The position numbers were made by a program, and so were the translations under genes. The notes under the pieces were generated by a model. That model was not told where the DNA came from. It saw nothing but the letters and a program-made list of their open reading frames with translations, and did no database searches. Shown piece after piece: positions 34,878-44,135 of a DNA stretch of 55,216 nucleotides (position 1 is the stretch's first letter; each line of letters begins with the position of its first letter). The DNA comes from Acidobacteriota bacterium (GTDB lineage: Bacteria; Acidobacteriota; Terriglobia; Bryobacterales; Bryobacteraceae): positions 1 to 55,216 of the forward strand of contig JACQZS010000148.1 in NCBI GenBank assembly GCA_016213725.1. Direction: 5' to 3'.

Positions 34878-37091
34878 ATGAACAAGCGATCCCTTTGGAC
34901 CACCGCGGCCTTTGTGGCCGCCGCCGCCCTCGCCGCCTATGCGGTCGAAACGAAGACCTGGACCCTGGCCGACCCGGCGGACTTCGATAAGGGCAAGCTC
35001 CAGGCCCTGGCGCTCTCCAGTGACGGCCGTCTCAGCCTGGCTCCCACCTGGAAAGAACTGCAAGACCCCGCCGTGCCCCACCTGTGGAGCGCCACCCGGG
35101 ATGCCGCCGGCAATACTTACGCCGCCGGCGCTGAAGGCAAGGTCTTCCGCATTACCCCGGACGGCAAAGGCGCGGCTTGGTCCACCCTCGAAGGCGGAGC
35201 CATTTACGCTCTCGCCGCCGTGAAGAACGAGGTCTTCGCTGCCGTCTCCCCCGCCGGGAAGATCTACCGCATCGACGCCTCCGGCAAGCCCGCCCTGTTC
35301 TCCACCCTTCAGGCCCACTATGTCTGGGCCCTCCTTCCCGCGCCCTCCGGCGGCCTGTTCGCCGCCACCGGAGACCCCGGCCAGATCCAGCGCATCGACG
35401 CCGCCGGGAAAGCCACCGTCCTCTTCGATGCCGATGACACCCACGTCCGCTCCATGGCCCTCGATCCCCAGGGCAACCTCATCGCCGGGACCGAACCCGG
35501 CGGCGTAGTCCTGCGCGTCTCTCCAAAGGGGGAGGGCTTCGTCCTGTACCAGACCGCCAAACGCGAAGTCACCGCCGTTGCCGCCGCTCCTGACGGCACC
35601 ATTTTCGCCGCCGCCTCCGGCACCCGCTCCGCCGCCGCGGCACCCGCCACCCCGATCATTCCTCAGGTCCAGGTGCAGACAGTCCAGGTAGCCGGCGCTA
35701 CGCCTGCGCAGCCCCAGGGTGCTGCCGCCCAAGCTGCGCCCCGGCCTGTTGCGCCGCCGCCGGCTGTGGCTGTCGCCCCCACTAGCGCCGGTTCTGAAGT
35801 TTACTCCATCGCCTCCGACGGCGAACCGCGCCGCATCTGGTCCCACCCCGCCGTCACCGTGTACGCCATCGCCCTCGACGCTGCCCATCGGCCCCTTCTC
35901 GGCACCGGGAACGAAGGACGTATCTATCGCATCGACTCGCCCACCACCTACACTCGCCTCACCGATGCAGCGCCCCAGCAGATCACCGCCTTTGCGGCGG
36001 CTGCTTCCGGCGCCCTCATTGCCGTCACCGCCAACCCGGGAAAGGTCTACCAGCTTGGTCCGGGCCTCGAAAAGTCCGGCTCTTTCGAGAGCGATGCCCT
36101 CGACGCAGGTTCATTCACTTACTGGGGCCGGCTCCGCCAGGAAGCCCAGCTCAATGGCGGAACCGTCTCCCTCGAGGCCCGCTCCGGAAACCTGGAATCC
36201 ACCCAGAAGAACTGGAGTCCGTGGGCTCCGGTCGATCCCTCCAAAGGCGGTCGCATCACCGCGCCTCCCGCCCGGTACCTCGCCATTCGCGCCACTTTGC
36301 AGGCCGCTCCAGCAGGCGCCTCGCCCTCACTCTCGCTCCTCGAAGCGGCCTACCAGGCGAAGAACTCCGCCCCAGCCATTGAGCGCGTCGAGTTCACCCA
36401 GCCGAACCACCGTTTCGCCTCCTCCACTTCTTCCCTGACCGCTTCCTCCTCCATTTCTGTCCCGCCCGTCGGTCAAGCAGCCCGCAAGTCCTCTTCCGGG
36501 GCCCCCACCCCTACCATCACCGAGAACTCATCCATTTCCATGACCGGCGAGGCCGGCTACCAGGGCGCCCGCTGGCGCGCTACCGACCTCAACGGAGACT
36601 CCCTCCTTTCCAAGGTGGAGATCCGCGGCGAGGGCGAGCAGCAATGGAAGTTGCTCAAGGAGAAGCTCAAGGACGCGCGCTACAGCTGGGACACCTCCAC
36701 CTTTGCCGACGGCCGCTACCGCCTGCGGGTCACCGTCTCCGACGAGGAAGACAACTATCCAGGGCAGGGTCTCACCGCCTCCACGGAAAGCGACGAGTTC
36801 CTCATCGATAACACGCCGCCGCAGATTGATAACCTCACCGCCCGCATCGAGGGCAACAGGATCCTGATCCGCTTCCACGCCGCCGATGCGCTGTCGCAGC
36901 TTCAATCCGCCGAATACTCCCTCAACGGCTCCGAGTGGATCGCCGTGCCTCCCACCACCGGCATTACGGACTCCCCGGCTCACGACTACGCCGTGGACGC
37001 TCCCAAAGACGCCGCCTCCGAATTCACGATTGCCGTTCGCGTCTACGACGAGCGTGACAACGTATCCGTCCGGAAAGTCACCATCCGCTGA
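34878..37091 (+). CDS. large secreted beta-propeller protein with C-terminal beta-sandwich
   Basis: This 737-residue protein has a signal peptide (about 1-22). Residues 60-400 contain repeated propeller blades with RITPDGKG, YRIDASGKP and QRIDAAGKA edges, as in NHL/SMP-like propellers. A Pro/Ala/Gln-rich linker (about 255-305) interrupts them. The C-terminal 200 residues contain an ATDLNGDSLLSKVEIRG segment and a YSWDTSTFADGRYRLRVTVSD strand set, like a Y_Y_Y or fibronectin-type sandwich. It is probably on the cell surface or in the periplasm. It follows the S55-like gene by 16 bases, so the two may be one operon and act together. Its function is unknown. Confidence 0.7.
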   Translation: MNKRSLWTTAAFVAAAALAAYAVETKTWTLADPADFDKGKLQALALSSDGRLSLAPTWKELQDPAVPHLWSATRDAAGNTYAAGAEGKVFRITPDGKGAAWSTLEGGAIYALAAVKNEVFAAVSPAGKIYRIDASGKPALFSTLQAHYVWALLPAPSGGLFAATGDPGQIQRIDAAGKATVLFDADDTHVRSMALDPQGNLIAGTEPGGVVLRVSPKGEGFVLYQTAKREVTAVAAAPDGTIFAAASGTRSAAAAPATPIIPQVQVQTVQVAGATPAQPQGAAAQAAPRPVAPPPAVAVAPTSAGSEVYSIASDGEPRRIWSHPAVTVYAIALDAAHRPLLGTGNEGRIYRIDSPTTYTRLTDAAPQQITAFAAAASGALIAVTANPGKVYQLGPGLEKSGSFESDALDAGSFTYWGRLRQEAQLNGGTVSLEARSGNLESTQKNWSPWAPVDPSKGGRITAPPARYLAIRATLQAAPAGASPSLSLLEAAYQAKNSAPAIERVEFTQPNHRFASSTSSLTASSSISVPPVGQAARKSSSGAPTPTITENSSISMTGEAGYQGARWRATDLNGDSLLSKVEIRGEGEQQWKLLKEKLKDARYSWDTSTFADGRYRLRVTVSDEEDNYPGQGLTASTESDEFLIDNTPPQIDNLTARIEGNRILIRFHAADALSQLQSAEYSLNGSEWIAVPPTTGITDSPAHDYAVDAPKDAASEFTIAVRVYDERDNVSVRKVTIR

Positions 37092-37252
37092 GGTTCAGCC
37101 GCCGCCGTTTGCCGTCCGCTTTCGCCGGTGTCCGACGCGCTCTCCGCGGAACCGGCGGCCAGCGCCGCCTTGCCGCCATTGTGTGATGCGGTGAACCCTT
37201 CGCCAGCCGCAGGCCGCGCAACGCGAGCTTCGCTTTCCCGGCAGACTCCCTG

Positions 37253-37268
37253 GTTCCGTGCGCGGAAC
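37253..37268. promoter_or_regulatory. short inverted repeat upstream of the WSC-domain gene
   Basis: GTTCC and GGAAC (37253-37257 and 37264-37268) form a 5-bp inverted repeat. It lies about 60 bases before the WSC gene and 6 bases before a TATTAT that could be a -10 element. It could be an operator or a chance pairing. The rest of the 236-base gap shows no gene. Confidence 0.2.
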
Positions 37269-37327
37269 TTCGTGCTATTATTTCTCTGGTTTAGGACACA
37301 ACAGCCTGTTTTCGGAGGATAGGACTG

Positions 37328-38389
37328 ATGTCCGGACGATGGATGCCCGCTCTACTCGCCCTTGCGTTTCTGCCCGCCGTGGCACAGAACCAACCCCAGT
37401 ATCTCGGCTGCTTCACCGATCAGCCCAAGCGCGACCTTGACGGACTTCAGACCCATGCCGCCGGTCCCGCCGCCTGCACCGCCACCTGCACCGCCAAGGG
37501 GTTCAAGTATGCGGCCATGCAGGCCGGAACCTTCTGCTTCTGCGGCAATTCCTACGGCCGCTATGGCATTTCCAACGGCTGCCGCGCATGTCCCGGTGAC
37601 TCCAGTCAGAATTGCGGAGGCTCTTACGCCAACGCCGTCTGGAGCCTCGCCGGATCCAGCCCCGCACCGCCTCCCTCGCCGCCGCCGAAGCCAGTTGCTT
37701 CCCCCACGTCCGCAGCCGCCTCCCCTGCACTAGGAGGCGCCTGGAAGTTTCTAGGCTGCTTTACAGACAAACCTCAGCGCGATCTCGACGGACTTCAGAC
37801 ATCGGCGAACGGCCCTGCCGCCTGCACCGCTCTTTGCGCCGCCAGAGGATTCCCCTTCGCCGCCATGCAGGCCGGCAATTACTGCTTCTGCGGAAAAACC
37901 TACGGGCGCTACGGCGCCTCAAACGAGTGCCGCCCCTGCCGCGACGATCCCAGCCAGAGTTGCGGTGGCTCCTACGCCAATGCCGTCTGGGGTCTCAGCG
38001 GAACCGCGCAGTCTGTTCCCGCGCCTGCTCAGCCGGGTTCCTCCTCTTCGCCGCGCAGCCTCACTGGCGCCTGGGTCCACAGCTCAGACCAGAACGCGCA
38101 AACCCCCAACAGTAAGGTCATCATCACCCAGGACGGCATGCGCGTCACCCTGACTCAGTCCTACAAGATGGAAGCGACGCGCAATCTCTGGCTGACCATC
38201 GTCTGCTCCGGCACACTCTCCGGCAATGACGTCAACCTCGTCTGTGACTGGGCCCCGGGTGGCAATCCGCTCGGCTTCGCCGGCGGTAGCCGCATGTCCA
38301 TGCGCCTCTCCGCCGATGGCAATCACCTGGACGGCACGCTCTCCGGCCCGCAGGGTGTTCAGGGCAGCCACTACAGCCGGATCCCCTGA
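37328..38389 (+). CDS. secreted protein with two WSC domains
   Basis: This 353-residue protein has a signal peptide (about 1-19). Two closely similar WSC domains at about 24-113 and 138-228 each show YLGCFTD (FLGCFTD), a conserved C...C pair, an AAMQAG...CFCG core, a YGRYG stretch and a CGGSYANAVW end. Each has eight cysteines in the usual pattern, joined by a Pro/Ser/Ala linker. WSC domains are carbohydrate-binding modules known mainly from fungi and animals, so a bacterial pair is unusual. The last 110 residues are an unrecognised beta domain (start SLTGAWVHSS). The start is ATG 37328 behind GGAGG. It probably binds polysaccharide at the surface. Confidence 0.88.
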   Translation: MSGRWMPALLALAFLPAVAQNQPQYLGCFTDQPKRDLDGLQTHAAGPAACTATCTAKGFKYAAMQAGTFCFCGNSYGRYGISNGCRACPGDSSQNCGGSYANAVWSLAGSSPAPPPSPPPKPVASPTSAAASPALGGAWKFLGCFTDKPQRDLDGLQTSANGPAACTALCAARGFPFAAMQAGNYCFCGKTYGRYGASNECRPCRDDPSQSCGGSYANAVWGLSGTAQSVPAPAQPGSSSSPRSLTGAWVHSSDQNAQTPNSKVIITQDGMRVTLTQSYKMEATRNLWLTIVCSGTLSGNDVNLVCDWAPGGNPLGFAGGSRMSMRLSADGNHLDGTLSGPQGVQGSHYSRIP

Positions 38390-38431
38390 ACCACCTCCGC
38401 CCTGATATCTTGGTCCTGCCTGGAGTTCCCA

Positions 38432-39769
38432 ATGCTCACGCGCAGATCCTTCACCCAATCGCTCTCCGCCCTGTCCCTCTCCGCCGCCCAGCCCCGCCGT
38501 CCCAACATCGTCATGATCTACGCCGATGACCTCGGCTACGGCGACCTCGGCTGCTACGGCCATCCCACCATCCGCACGCCCAACCTCGACCGTATGGCCG
38601 CCGAGGGCATGAAGTTCACTGAGTGGTACTCCGCGGCGCCTGTCTGCACTCCCTCCCGGGCCGCCCTCCTCACCGGGCGCTACCCCGTCCGCAGCGGCCT
38701 CACCAGAGTTCTCTTCCCCTATTCCGAAGGCGGCCTCCCCGACACCGAAACCACCATCGCACAGCATCTCAAGTCCGCCGGTTACCGCACCGCCATGGTT
38801 GGCAAATGGCATCTCGGCCATCTGCCCAAATACCTCCCTGTGCGCCATGGCTTCGATACCTACTTCGGCCTGCCCTACTCCAACGACATGGGCCCCACGC
38901 CCGGTCCCGGCGCCGGTGGCGTCGCCAAGTACTCTCCCTTGCCCCTCATTGCCGGCGACAAGGTGATTGAAAATGGCCCCGACCAGTCGCGCCTCACTGA
39001 GCGTTATACCGAGCAGGCCCTCAAGACCATCCGTGGCCCGAAGAACCAGCCCTTCTTCCTCTACTTCGCTCACACCTTTCCGCACGTGCCTCTCTACGCC
39101 GGAGAGAAGTTCCGCGGCCGCAGCCCTCGCGGCCTGTATGGCGATGTCGTGGAGGAGATCGACTGGAGCGTCGGCCAGCTCCTGGCGGCTCTCAAGGAAA
39201 CCGGCCAGGATCGCAATACCCTGGTAGTCTTCTCCTCCGACAACGGGCCCTGGCTGCCAAGAAAGGAAAACGGAGGCTCGGCGGGGCTATACAAGGAAGG
39301 CAAGGGCACCACATGGGAAGGCGGCATGCGCGAGCCCTGCATCGCGCGCTTCCCCGGCTTCATCCCCGCCGGCCGCGTTTCCGCCGCTCACGGCAACATG
39401 ATGGACTTCTTTCCCACCTTCTCTCGGCTTGCAGGCACACCCTTGCCCTCCGGGCTCACCCTCGATGGCATCGATATGTCCGACGTCCTTGCCGGCCGTT
39501 CCGAAGGTTCTGAGCGCACGTTCTTCTACTGGAGCGCCGATGACCTGCGTGCCGTCCGGCGCGGCCCTTGGAAGCTCCATACCGCCGTCAACTTTTCAGA
39601 AACACAACCCATCGCCGTGCGCCAGCTCGACAAGCCTGCGCTCTTCAATGTCCGCGTCGATCCGTCCGAGAAGTACGACGTCGCCGCGGCTCACCCCGAA
39701 ATCGTCCAGCAGCTCCTCGGGCTCTTGAAAGAACACTCTGCCATTCCTCAAGCGCCCAAGCAGAGGTAG
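38432..39769 (+). CDS. exported sulfatase (arylsulfatase family, S1)
   Basis: This 445-residue protein has a Tat-type signal ([10 protein letters not shown]). It then shows the alkaline-phosphatase-fold sulfatase pattern: metal aspartates in [11 protein letters not shown], and the active-site [12 protein letters not shown] with Cys72 and Arg76. Cys72 must be oxidised to formylglycine, so a functional FGE or anaerobic maturase is needed elsewhere. Further blocks are GKWHLGH and VFSSDNGPW. It removes sulfate esters, probably from polysaccharides, in the periplasm or outside the cell. The start ATG 38432 has TGGAG six bases before it. The C-terminal region ends close to the convergent dehydratase gene. 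Confidence 0.93.
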   Translation: MLTRRSFTQSLSALSLSAAQPRRPNIVMIYADDLGYGDLGCYGHPTIRTPNLDRMAAEGMKFTEWYSAAPVCTPSRAALLTGRYPVRSGLTRVLFPYSEGGLPDTETTIAQHLKSAGYRTAMVGKWHLGHLPKYLPVRHGFDTYFGLPYSNDMGPTPGPGAGGVAKYSPLPLIAGDKVIENGPDQSRLTERYTEQALKTIRGPKNQPFFLYFAHTFPHVPLYAGEKFRGRSPRGLYGDVVEEIDWSVGQLLAALKETGQDRNTLVVFSSDNGPWLPRKENGGSAGLYKEGKGTTWEGGMREPCIARFPGFIPAGRVSAAHGNMMDFFPTFSRLAGTPLPSGLTLDGIDMSDVLAGRSEGSERTFFYWSADDLRAVRRGPWKLHTAVNFSETQPIAVRQLDKPALFNVRVDPSEKYDVAAAHPEIVQQLLGLLKEHSAIPQAPKQR

Positions 39770-39772
39770 CCT

Positions 39773-41014
39773 CTATTTCGTCTCTTCGAACCACCCCGTG
39801 TTCGGCACCTGCGCCGTCCGCGCCGCCTCTTCGTTCATTTCCACCCCGATCCCGGGCCGGTCGGGCACCGTGACAAAGCCCTTCTCGATAATCTCCCCCT
39901 CCTTCACGAACTCCTTCCACAGCTTCATCCGTGAAATCCAGTGCCACTCGATGACCAGGAAGTTCGGCACCGCCGCGCAGACGTGGCAGGAGGCCATGTA
40001 GCCGATGGGCGAAACTACGCAGTGCGGCGCTACAGGCGTGTAGTAAGTGTGCGCCATGTCCGCGATCTTGCGCGCCTCCAAGAGCCCGCCGCACTTCTGG
40101 ATGTCCGGCATGATGATGTCCACCGCGCGCTTCTCCAGCAGTTCCCGGAAGCCGTGGCGCAGGAACAGGTTCTCTCCGCAGCAGATCGGGGTCTTGGTGG
40201 CTTGCCGGATGTCCCTCATCACGTCCACGTTCTCAGCCGGCACCGGTTCCTCCAGCCACAGCAGCTTGAACGGTTCCAGTTCTATCGCCACGCGCTTGCC
40301 CGTCGGTGCGTCGTACCGCCCGTGCATGTCCACCGCTAGGTCTACATTCCGGCTGACGCAACTCCGCACGAAGGCCACCTCCTTCACCATGCGGTCGATC
40401 TCGCCGTTCGACGCCGTCCAGTTCACGCGGTCGAAGCGCGCCGGATCTCTCGCCTCGTCAATGTCGATCTTCAGGGCCGTGAAGCCCATCTTCTCGATCT
40501 CCTGTAGCTTCTCCTTCGCCTTCGGATCGTCGGGGTGATGGTTGGCCGAGTCGCAATACACCCGTACCTTGTCCCTCACCTTGCCGCCCAGAAGTTGGTA
40601 CACCGGCAGTCCCAGCGCCTTCCCCGCCAGGTCCCACAGCGCGATTTCCACCGCCGTCAACGCCGTCACAAACTGCCCGCCCTGCGCTCCGGCGAAAATG
40701 CCTCCCGTGCGCAAGCTCTCCCAGATCGCCTCCACATTCAACGGATCCCGCCCCATCAGCATTCGCCGGAAACCCGCGATGATGGGGACGGCGCCAGCCG
40801 CCGAATCTGTCGCCTCCCCTTGGCCGTAGATGCCCTGATCTGTGTACACCCGGACGTGTACCTGGTAGCCGTGCCCACGAACTTCAGCCGTTCGAATGTC
40901 CGTGATCTTTAGCTTTGGGCGCCGGAATGGACTGGTTTGCGCCTGAATCGCATGCGCCAGTGCGGGCAATGCCAGCGCGGAAGTGGAGACGAAACTGCGG
41001 CGGGAGTTGTTCAT
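39773..41014 (-). CDS. exported enolase-superfamily sugar-acid dehydratase (mandelate racemase/galactonate dehydratase-like)
   Basis: This 413-residue protein has a Tat signal (NNSRRSFVSTS), so it is exported, unlike the cytoplasmic relatives. Magnesium ligands are Asp229 (VDMHGRY), Glu255 (WLEEPVP) and Glu281 (CGEN). His231 and His331 (VAPHCVVSPIG) fit the acid/base histidines of galactonate/mannonate-type dehydratases. The lysine motif of racemases (KxK) is replaced by KID. It probably dehydrates a sugar acid. The gene is convergent with the sulfatase at 39769, leaving only 3 bases between. No sugar operon is nearby, so the substrate is open. Confidence 0.88.
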   Translation of the reverse strand: MNNSRRSFVSTSALALPALAHAIQAQTSPFRRPKLKITDIRTAEVRGHGYQVHVRVYTDQGIYGQGEATDSAAGAVPIIAGFRRMLMGRDPLNVEAIWESLRTGGIFAGAQGGQFVTALTAVEIALWDLAGKALGLPVYQLLGGKVRDKVRVYCDSANHHPDDPKAKEKLQEIEKMGFTALKIDIDEARDPARFDRVNWTASNGEIDRMVKEVAFVRSCVSRNVDLAVDMHGRYDAPTGKRVAIELEPFKLLWLEEPVPAENVDVMRDIRQATKTPICCGENLFLRHGFRELLEKRAVDIIMPDIQKCGGLLEARKIADMAHTYYTPVAPHCVVSPIGYMASCHVCAAVPNFLVIEWHWISRMKLWKEFVKEGEIIEKGFVTVPDRPGIGVEMNEEAARTAQVPNTGWFEETK

Positions 41015-41056
41015 AGCCTAAGCATCATATCCCGGTCTCACACCGCTGAAAAGGAG

Positions 41057-41082
41057 AACGGCGAGCCTGAAAGCTCGCCGTT
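41057..41082. other. perfect 10-bp hairpin between divergent genes
   Basis: AACGGCGAGC (41057-41066) pairs perfectly with GCTCGCCGTT (41073-41082) around a 6-base loop. No T-run follows on the plus strand, so it is not a normal terminator. It sits between the divergent dehydratase and Bcp genes, where it could be an operator or a leader-RNA stem. A CTGAATTCAG palindrome (41143-41152) lies closer to the Bcp gene. Confidence 0.6.
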
Positions 41083-41205
41083 CGCCACGTTGGTCGAATT
41101 TGACCCTGTGTCTTTGACTTGATGGTCCCCTTCTGATCGGGGCTGAATTCAGTATAGCTCGCAAATTTCCGCGCCGTTTGCCCGGCGAAGCGAATCATTC
41201 AGGGT

Positions 41206-41670
41206 ATGGCTGAATTGAAGGAAGGTTCCAAGGCTCCCGCGCTCACCCTGCTTACCGACACAGGCGAAAAGCTCAAGTTGAGCTCGCTGGCAGGGAAGAA
41301 AGTGGTCCTCTACTTCTATCCCAAGGCCGACACGCCCGGGTGCACGAAAGAGGCCTGCAGCTTTCGCGATGGCTTCCCACGCTTCCAGGCCGCCGATGCG
41401 GTCATCCTCGGCGTTTCGCCTGACCCTGTCGCCCGCCTCGCCAAGTTCAAGGAGAAGTACAATCTCCCCTTCACGCTCCTCGCGGATGAGGATCACGCCG
41501 CCGCCGAAAAGTACGGCGTCTGGGTGGAGAAGTCTCAGTATGGCCGCACCTACATGGGCGTAGAGCGCAGCACCTTCATCATCGACACCGAGGGCCGCAT
41601 CGCCAGGATCTTCCGCAAAGTCAAAGTGGACGGCCACGATGCACAGGTTCTGGCCGCCCTTTCCGCCTAG
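41206..41670 (+). CDS. bcp: thiol peroxidase of the Bcp/PrxQ family
   Basis: This 154-residue cytoplasmic peroxiredoxin reduces hydroperoxides using thioredoxin. The peroxidatic Cys46 is in TPGCTKEAC and the resolving Cys51 follows five residues later, the atypical two-cysteine spacing. YFYPKADTPGCT and the ERSTFIIDTEG segment are typical. The length is normal. It is preceded by a 191-base divergent intergenic region with hairpins and is convergent with the mutS2 operon. Confidence 0.95.
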   Translation: MAELKEGSKAPALTLLTDTGEKLKLSSLAGKKVVLYFYPKADTPGCTKEACSFRDGFPRFQAADAVILGVSPDPVARLAKFKEKYNLPFTLLADEDHAAAEKYGVWVEKSQYGRTYMGVERSTFIIDTEGRIARIFRKVKVDGHDAQVLAALSA

Positions 41671-41693
41671 AATACGGTGCATTCAAACAGACA

Positions 41694-41715
41694 GGCGGTG
41701 AGGCCGGGCCTCGCC
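41694..41715. terminator. weak possible bidirectional terminator between bcp and mutS2
   Basis: GAGGC (41700-41704) and GCCTC (41708-41712) form a short stem, extended by GGC/GCC after a three-base bulge. It sits in the 50-base gap between two convergent genes, where a shared terminator would be expected. The T-run is weak (CCTTCT), so termination strength is doubtful. Confidence 0.3.
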
Positions 41716-41720
41716 TCCTT

Positions 41721-44135
41721 CTAGTTCTCTTTTAGCTCCACCACCGTTGCTCCGGTTCCCCCTTCGCTCGGGCCTCCCGGATAGAACTTCTCCACGTTCG
41801 GGTGCGCCTTGCACAGCTCCTGCACCACTCGCTTCAGCACGCCCATGCCATGTCCGTGCACCACCCTGACGCGGGTGACTCCGGCGAGGTAGGCCGAATC
41901 CAGGAAGCGGTCCACTTCGTCCTGGGCCTCTTCCGCGCTCTTCCCGATCAGGTTGATCTCGCGGGTCAGCGTGTCCCAGCGCGGCCCGGCCGAGAAGCTC
42001 ACGCCCTTCGGCAAAGACGAGCCTTGCACTGGGGCGTCCGGCAGCACTTCCAGCACCTCCGCCGCCGGCACCTGCATCTTCAGGAAGCCCACGTCCACTT
42101 CCAGAATCCCGCCGGCCAGCACCTTGCGCACCCGCGCCGGGCCGCTGACGTCGCGCAGCCGCACTCGCGCGCCTTCCCTGATCGCCTCCTTCGGCGCTGC
42201 CTTCTTCACCTCCCGGCGAGTCAATCCCTCCACGCTCTCCTGAAACTCGCGCTTGGTCCGCGCCACCTGCCGCAGCATCTTCTCTGCCTGCTTGCGCTGG
42301 TCCGGCGCCGACAGCACGGTCTCAATCGTCTCGCGCGCATCCTGCTCGAACCGCTTCTGCGCATCCGCAACCGTCTGCTCGATCTCCCGGATCCGCGCCG
42401 CTTCCCGCCTCTCCATCTCTTTCAGCAGCTTCTGTTCGCGCTCCTCCAGCGCCAGCTTCTGCCGCTTCAATTCATCCGACTCTGCCGAAACCTCGCCGAT
42501 CTTCTCCTCCAATTGATTCAGGAACGCGGCGATGTCGCGCTCGGTGGAAGACATGGCGCCGCGCGCCCGCTCGATCAGCCGCTCCGGCAGCCCCAGCCGC
42601 GTGGCAATATCCAGCCCGGCGCTCTTGCCCGGGGCGCCGGTCCTCAAGACGTAGGTCGGCTCCAGGGTCTCCTCGTTGAAACCCATTGACGCGTTCACTA
42701 CGCCGGCCGTATTCGATCCATAGACCTTCAGCGCCAGCAAGTGCGTTGATGCCAGCGTGAACGCACCGTGCTGCCGGAACTCGTCCAGAATCGCCACACC
42801 CAGCGCTCCGCCCTCTTCCGGGTCCGTTGCCCGCCCCAGTTCGTCCAATAACACCAGCGCGCCAGACGTTGCGCACTCCACCATCTCCTTGATCCGCGCC
42901 ACGTGCGCCCCAAAACTCGACAGGCTCTGCTCGATGCTCTGGTTGTCCCCGATATCCGCCAGAACGTCGTCGAAAATCGGGAATTCGGCCGCTTCCGCCG
43001 GCACCGGCAGCCCGCTCTGTGCCATCAGCGCCAGCAGCCCTACGGATTTCATGGCCACGGTTTTGCCGCCCGTGTTCGGCCCGCTGATCAGCAGCGTGCG
43101 CCGCAAGGCGTCCAGCTCCAGCGAAACCGGCACCACCCGTTTCCCGGCTCGCCTCAGCACGTCCTCCAGCAGCGGATGCCGCGCGGCTTTCAATGCCAGC
43201 CGCGGTGCCTCGTCGTCGGAAAACCGCGGCACCACGCACCGGAATTCCTGGGCGAACCGCGCCTTGGCGAAAACCAGATCCAACTGCGCCAGCGCCTCGG
43301 CGGCAGCCCGTACTTCGTGCGCGTGCTCCCGTAGCCGTGAGGTGATTTCCCTCAGAATCCGGTGGATCTCCTGCAGCTCTTCTTCGCTCAGCCGCACCAG
43401 GTCGTTGTTGAGGTCGATCGTCTCCAACGGCTCGAGGAACAGCGTGTGCCCGCTGCCGCTGGCCCCATGGACCACGCCCGGCAGCTTGCGCTTGGCGCCC
43501 GGAACCACCGGCACCACAAAGCGGTCGTTGCGCAGAGTGACAAACTCTTCCTGGAGCAGGCCGTCTTCGCGGTGCGATTTCAGAAAGCGGTCGAGTGAAT
43601 CCTGGATCTCGCCGCGCTGCCGTTCCATATCGCGGCGGATGCGGCGCAGCGCCACGCTGGCATCATCGGCTATCGAGCCGTCCGGCAGAATCTTGCCGCT
43701 GATCTCCCGCAGCGCCTTGCGGAAATCTCCAATCTCCGACGCTCTCGCCGCCAGCAGCGGGTACCGGTTCCCCTGCCCCGTCAGCGCCTGCCTCACCTCC
43801 ATCGCGCGCTCCAGCACCTCGGCGATCGCGCTGATCTCCAGCGGCTCCAGCACCGAACCTTCAATCCGCAGCTTAGCCGCCGCGCGGCTCACGTCCGGGA
43901 GGCCCTCAAATCTCAAGCGCGTCGTCGCCAGCCCGCCGCGCGTCTGCGGCTGGTCGGCGTCTTCCAGGTACTTGATCGCTTCCGCCGCCTCTTTCAGAGC
44001 CTCAGCCAGAGGCGCCCGCTCCGTTGTGGGACGCACCTGTTCCAGCAGCTTCTTGCCCGCCTCGCTCGACACATACCGGCCCACCAGCGCGCGCAGCCGT
44101 TCGTACTCCAGCAATTCCAGGCTTTCCCTGTTCAA
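41721..44135 (-). CDS. mutS2: MutS2-family ATPase/endonuclease with C-terminal Smr domain
   Basis: MutS2 is a MutS paralogue that limits recombination or acts on stalled ribosomes, depending on the species. The 804-residue protein has the N-terminal lever/clamp region, Walker A GPNTGGKTVAMK, the LLDELGRATDPEEGG Walker B block, an ST-x-LL motif, a long coiled coil (about 530-640), a KOW-like stretch and the C-terminal Smr domain with VVHGHGMGVLKRVVQ. The start is TTG 44135, overlapping the Nudix gene's stop as TTGA. It is the last gene of a three-gene minus operon. Confidence 0.95.
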   Translation of the reverse strand: MNRESLELLEYERLRALVGRYVSSEAGKKLLEQVRPTTERAPLAEALKEAAEAIKYLEDADQPQTRGGLATTRLRFEGLPDVSRAAAKLRIEGSVLEPLEISAIAEVLERAMEVRQALTGQGNRYPLLAARASEIGDFRKALREISGKILPDGSIADDASVALRRIRRDMERQRGEIQDSLDRFLKSHREDGLLQEEFVTLRNDRFVVPVVPGAKRKLPGVVHGASGSGHTLFLEPLETIDLNNDLVRLSEEELQEIHRILREITSRLREHAHEVRAAAEALAQLDLVFAKARFAQEFRCVVPRFSDDEAPRLALKAARHPLLEDVLRRAGKRVVPVSLELDALRRTLLISGPNTGGKTVAMKSVGLLALMAQSGLPVPAEAAEFPIFDDVLADIGDNQSIEQSLSSFGAHVARIKEMVECATSGALVLLDELGRATDPEEGGALGVAILDEFRQHGAFTLASTHLLALKVYGSNTAGVVNASMGFNEETLEPTYVLRTGAPGKSAGLDIATRLGLPERLIERARGAMSSTERDIAAFLNQLEEKIGEVSAESDELKRQKLALEEREQKLLKEMERREAARIREIEQTVADAQKRFEQDARETIETVLSAPDQRKQAEKMLRQVARTKREFQESVEGLTRREVKKAAPKEAIREGARVRLRDVSGPARVRKVLAGGILEVDVGFLKMQVPAAEVLEVLPDAPVQGSSLPKGVSFSAGPRWDTLTREINLIGKSAEEAQDEVDRFLDSAYLAGVTRVRVVHGHGMGVLKRVVQELCKAHPNVEKFYPGGPSEGGTGATVVELKEN

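Noticed and set aside
41057..41082. Terminator for the dehydratase or Bcp gene
   Set aside because: It is upstream of both genes and has no T-run.
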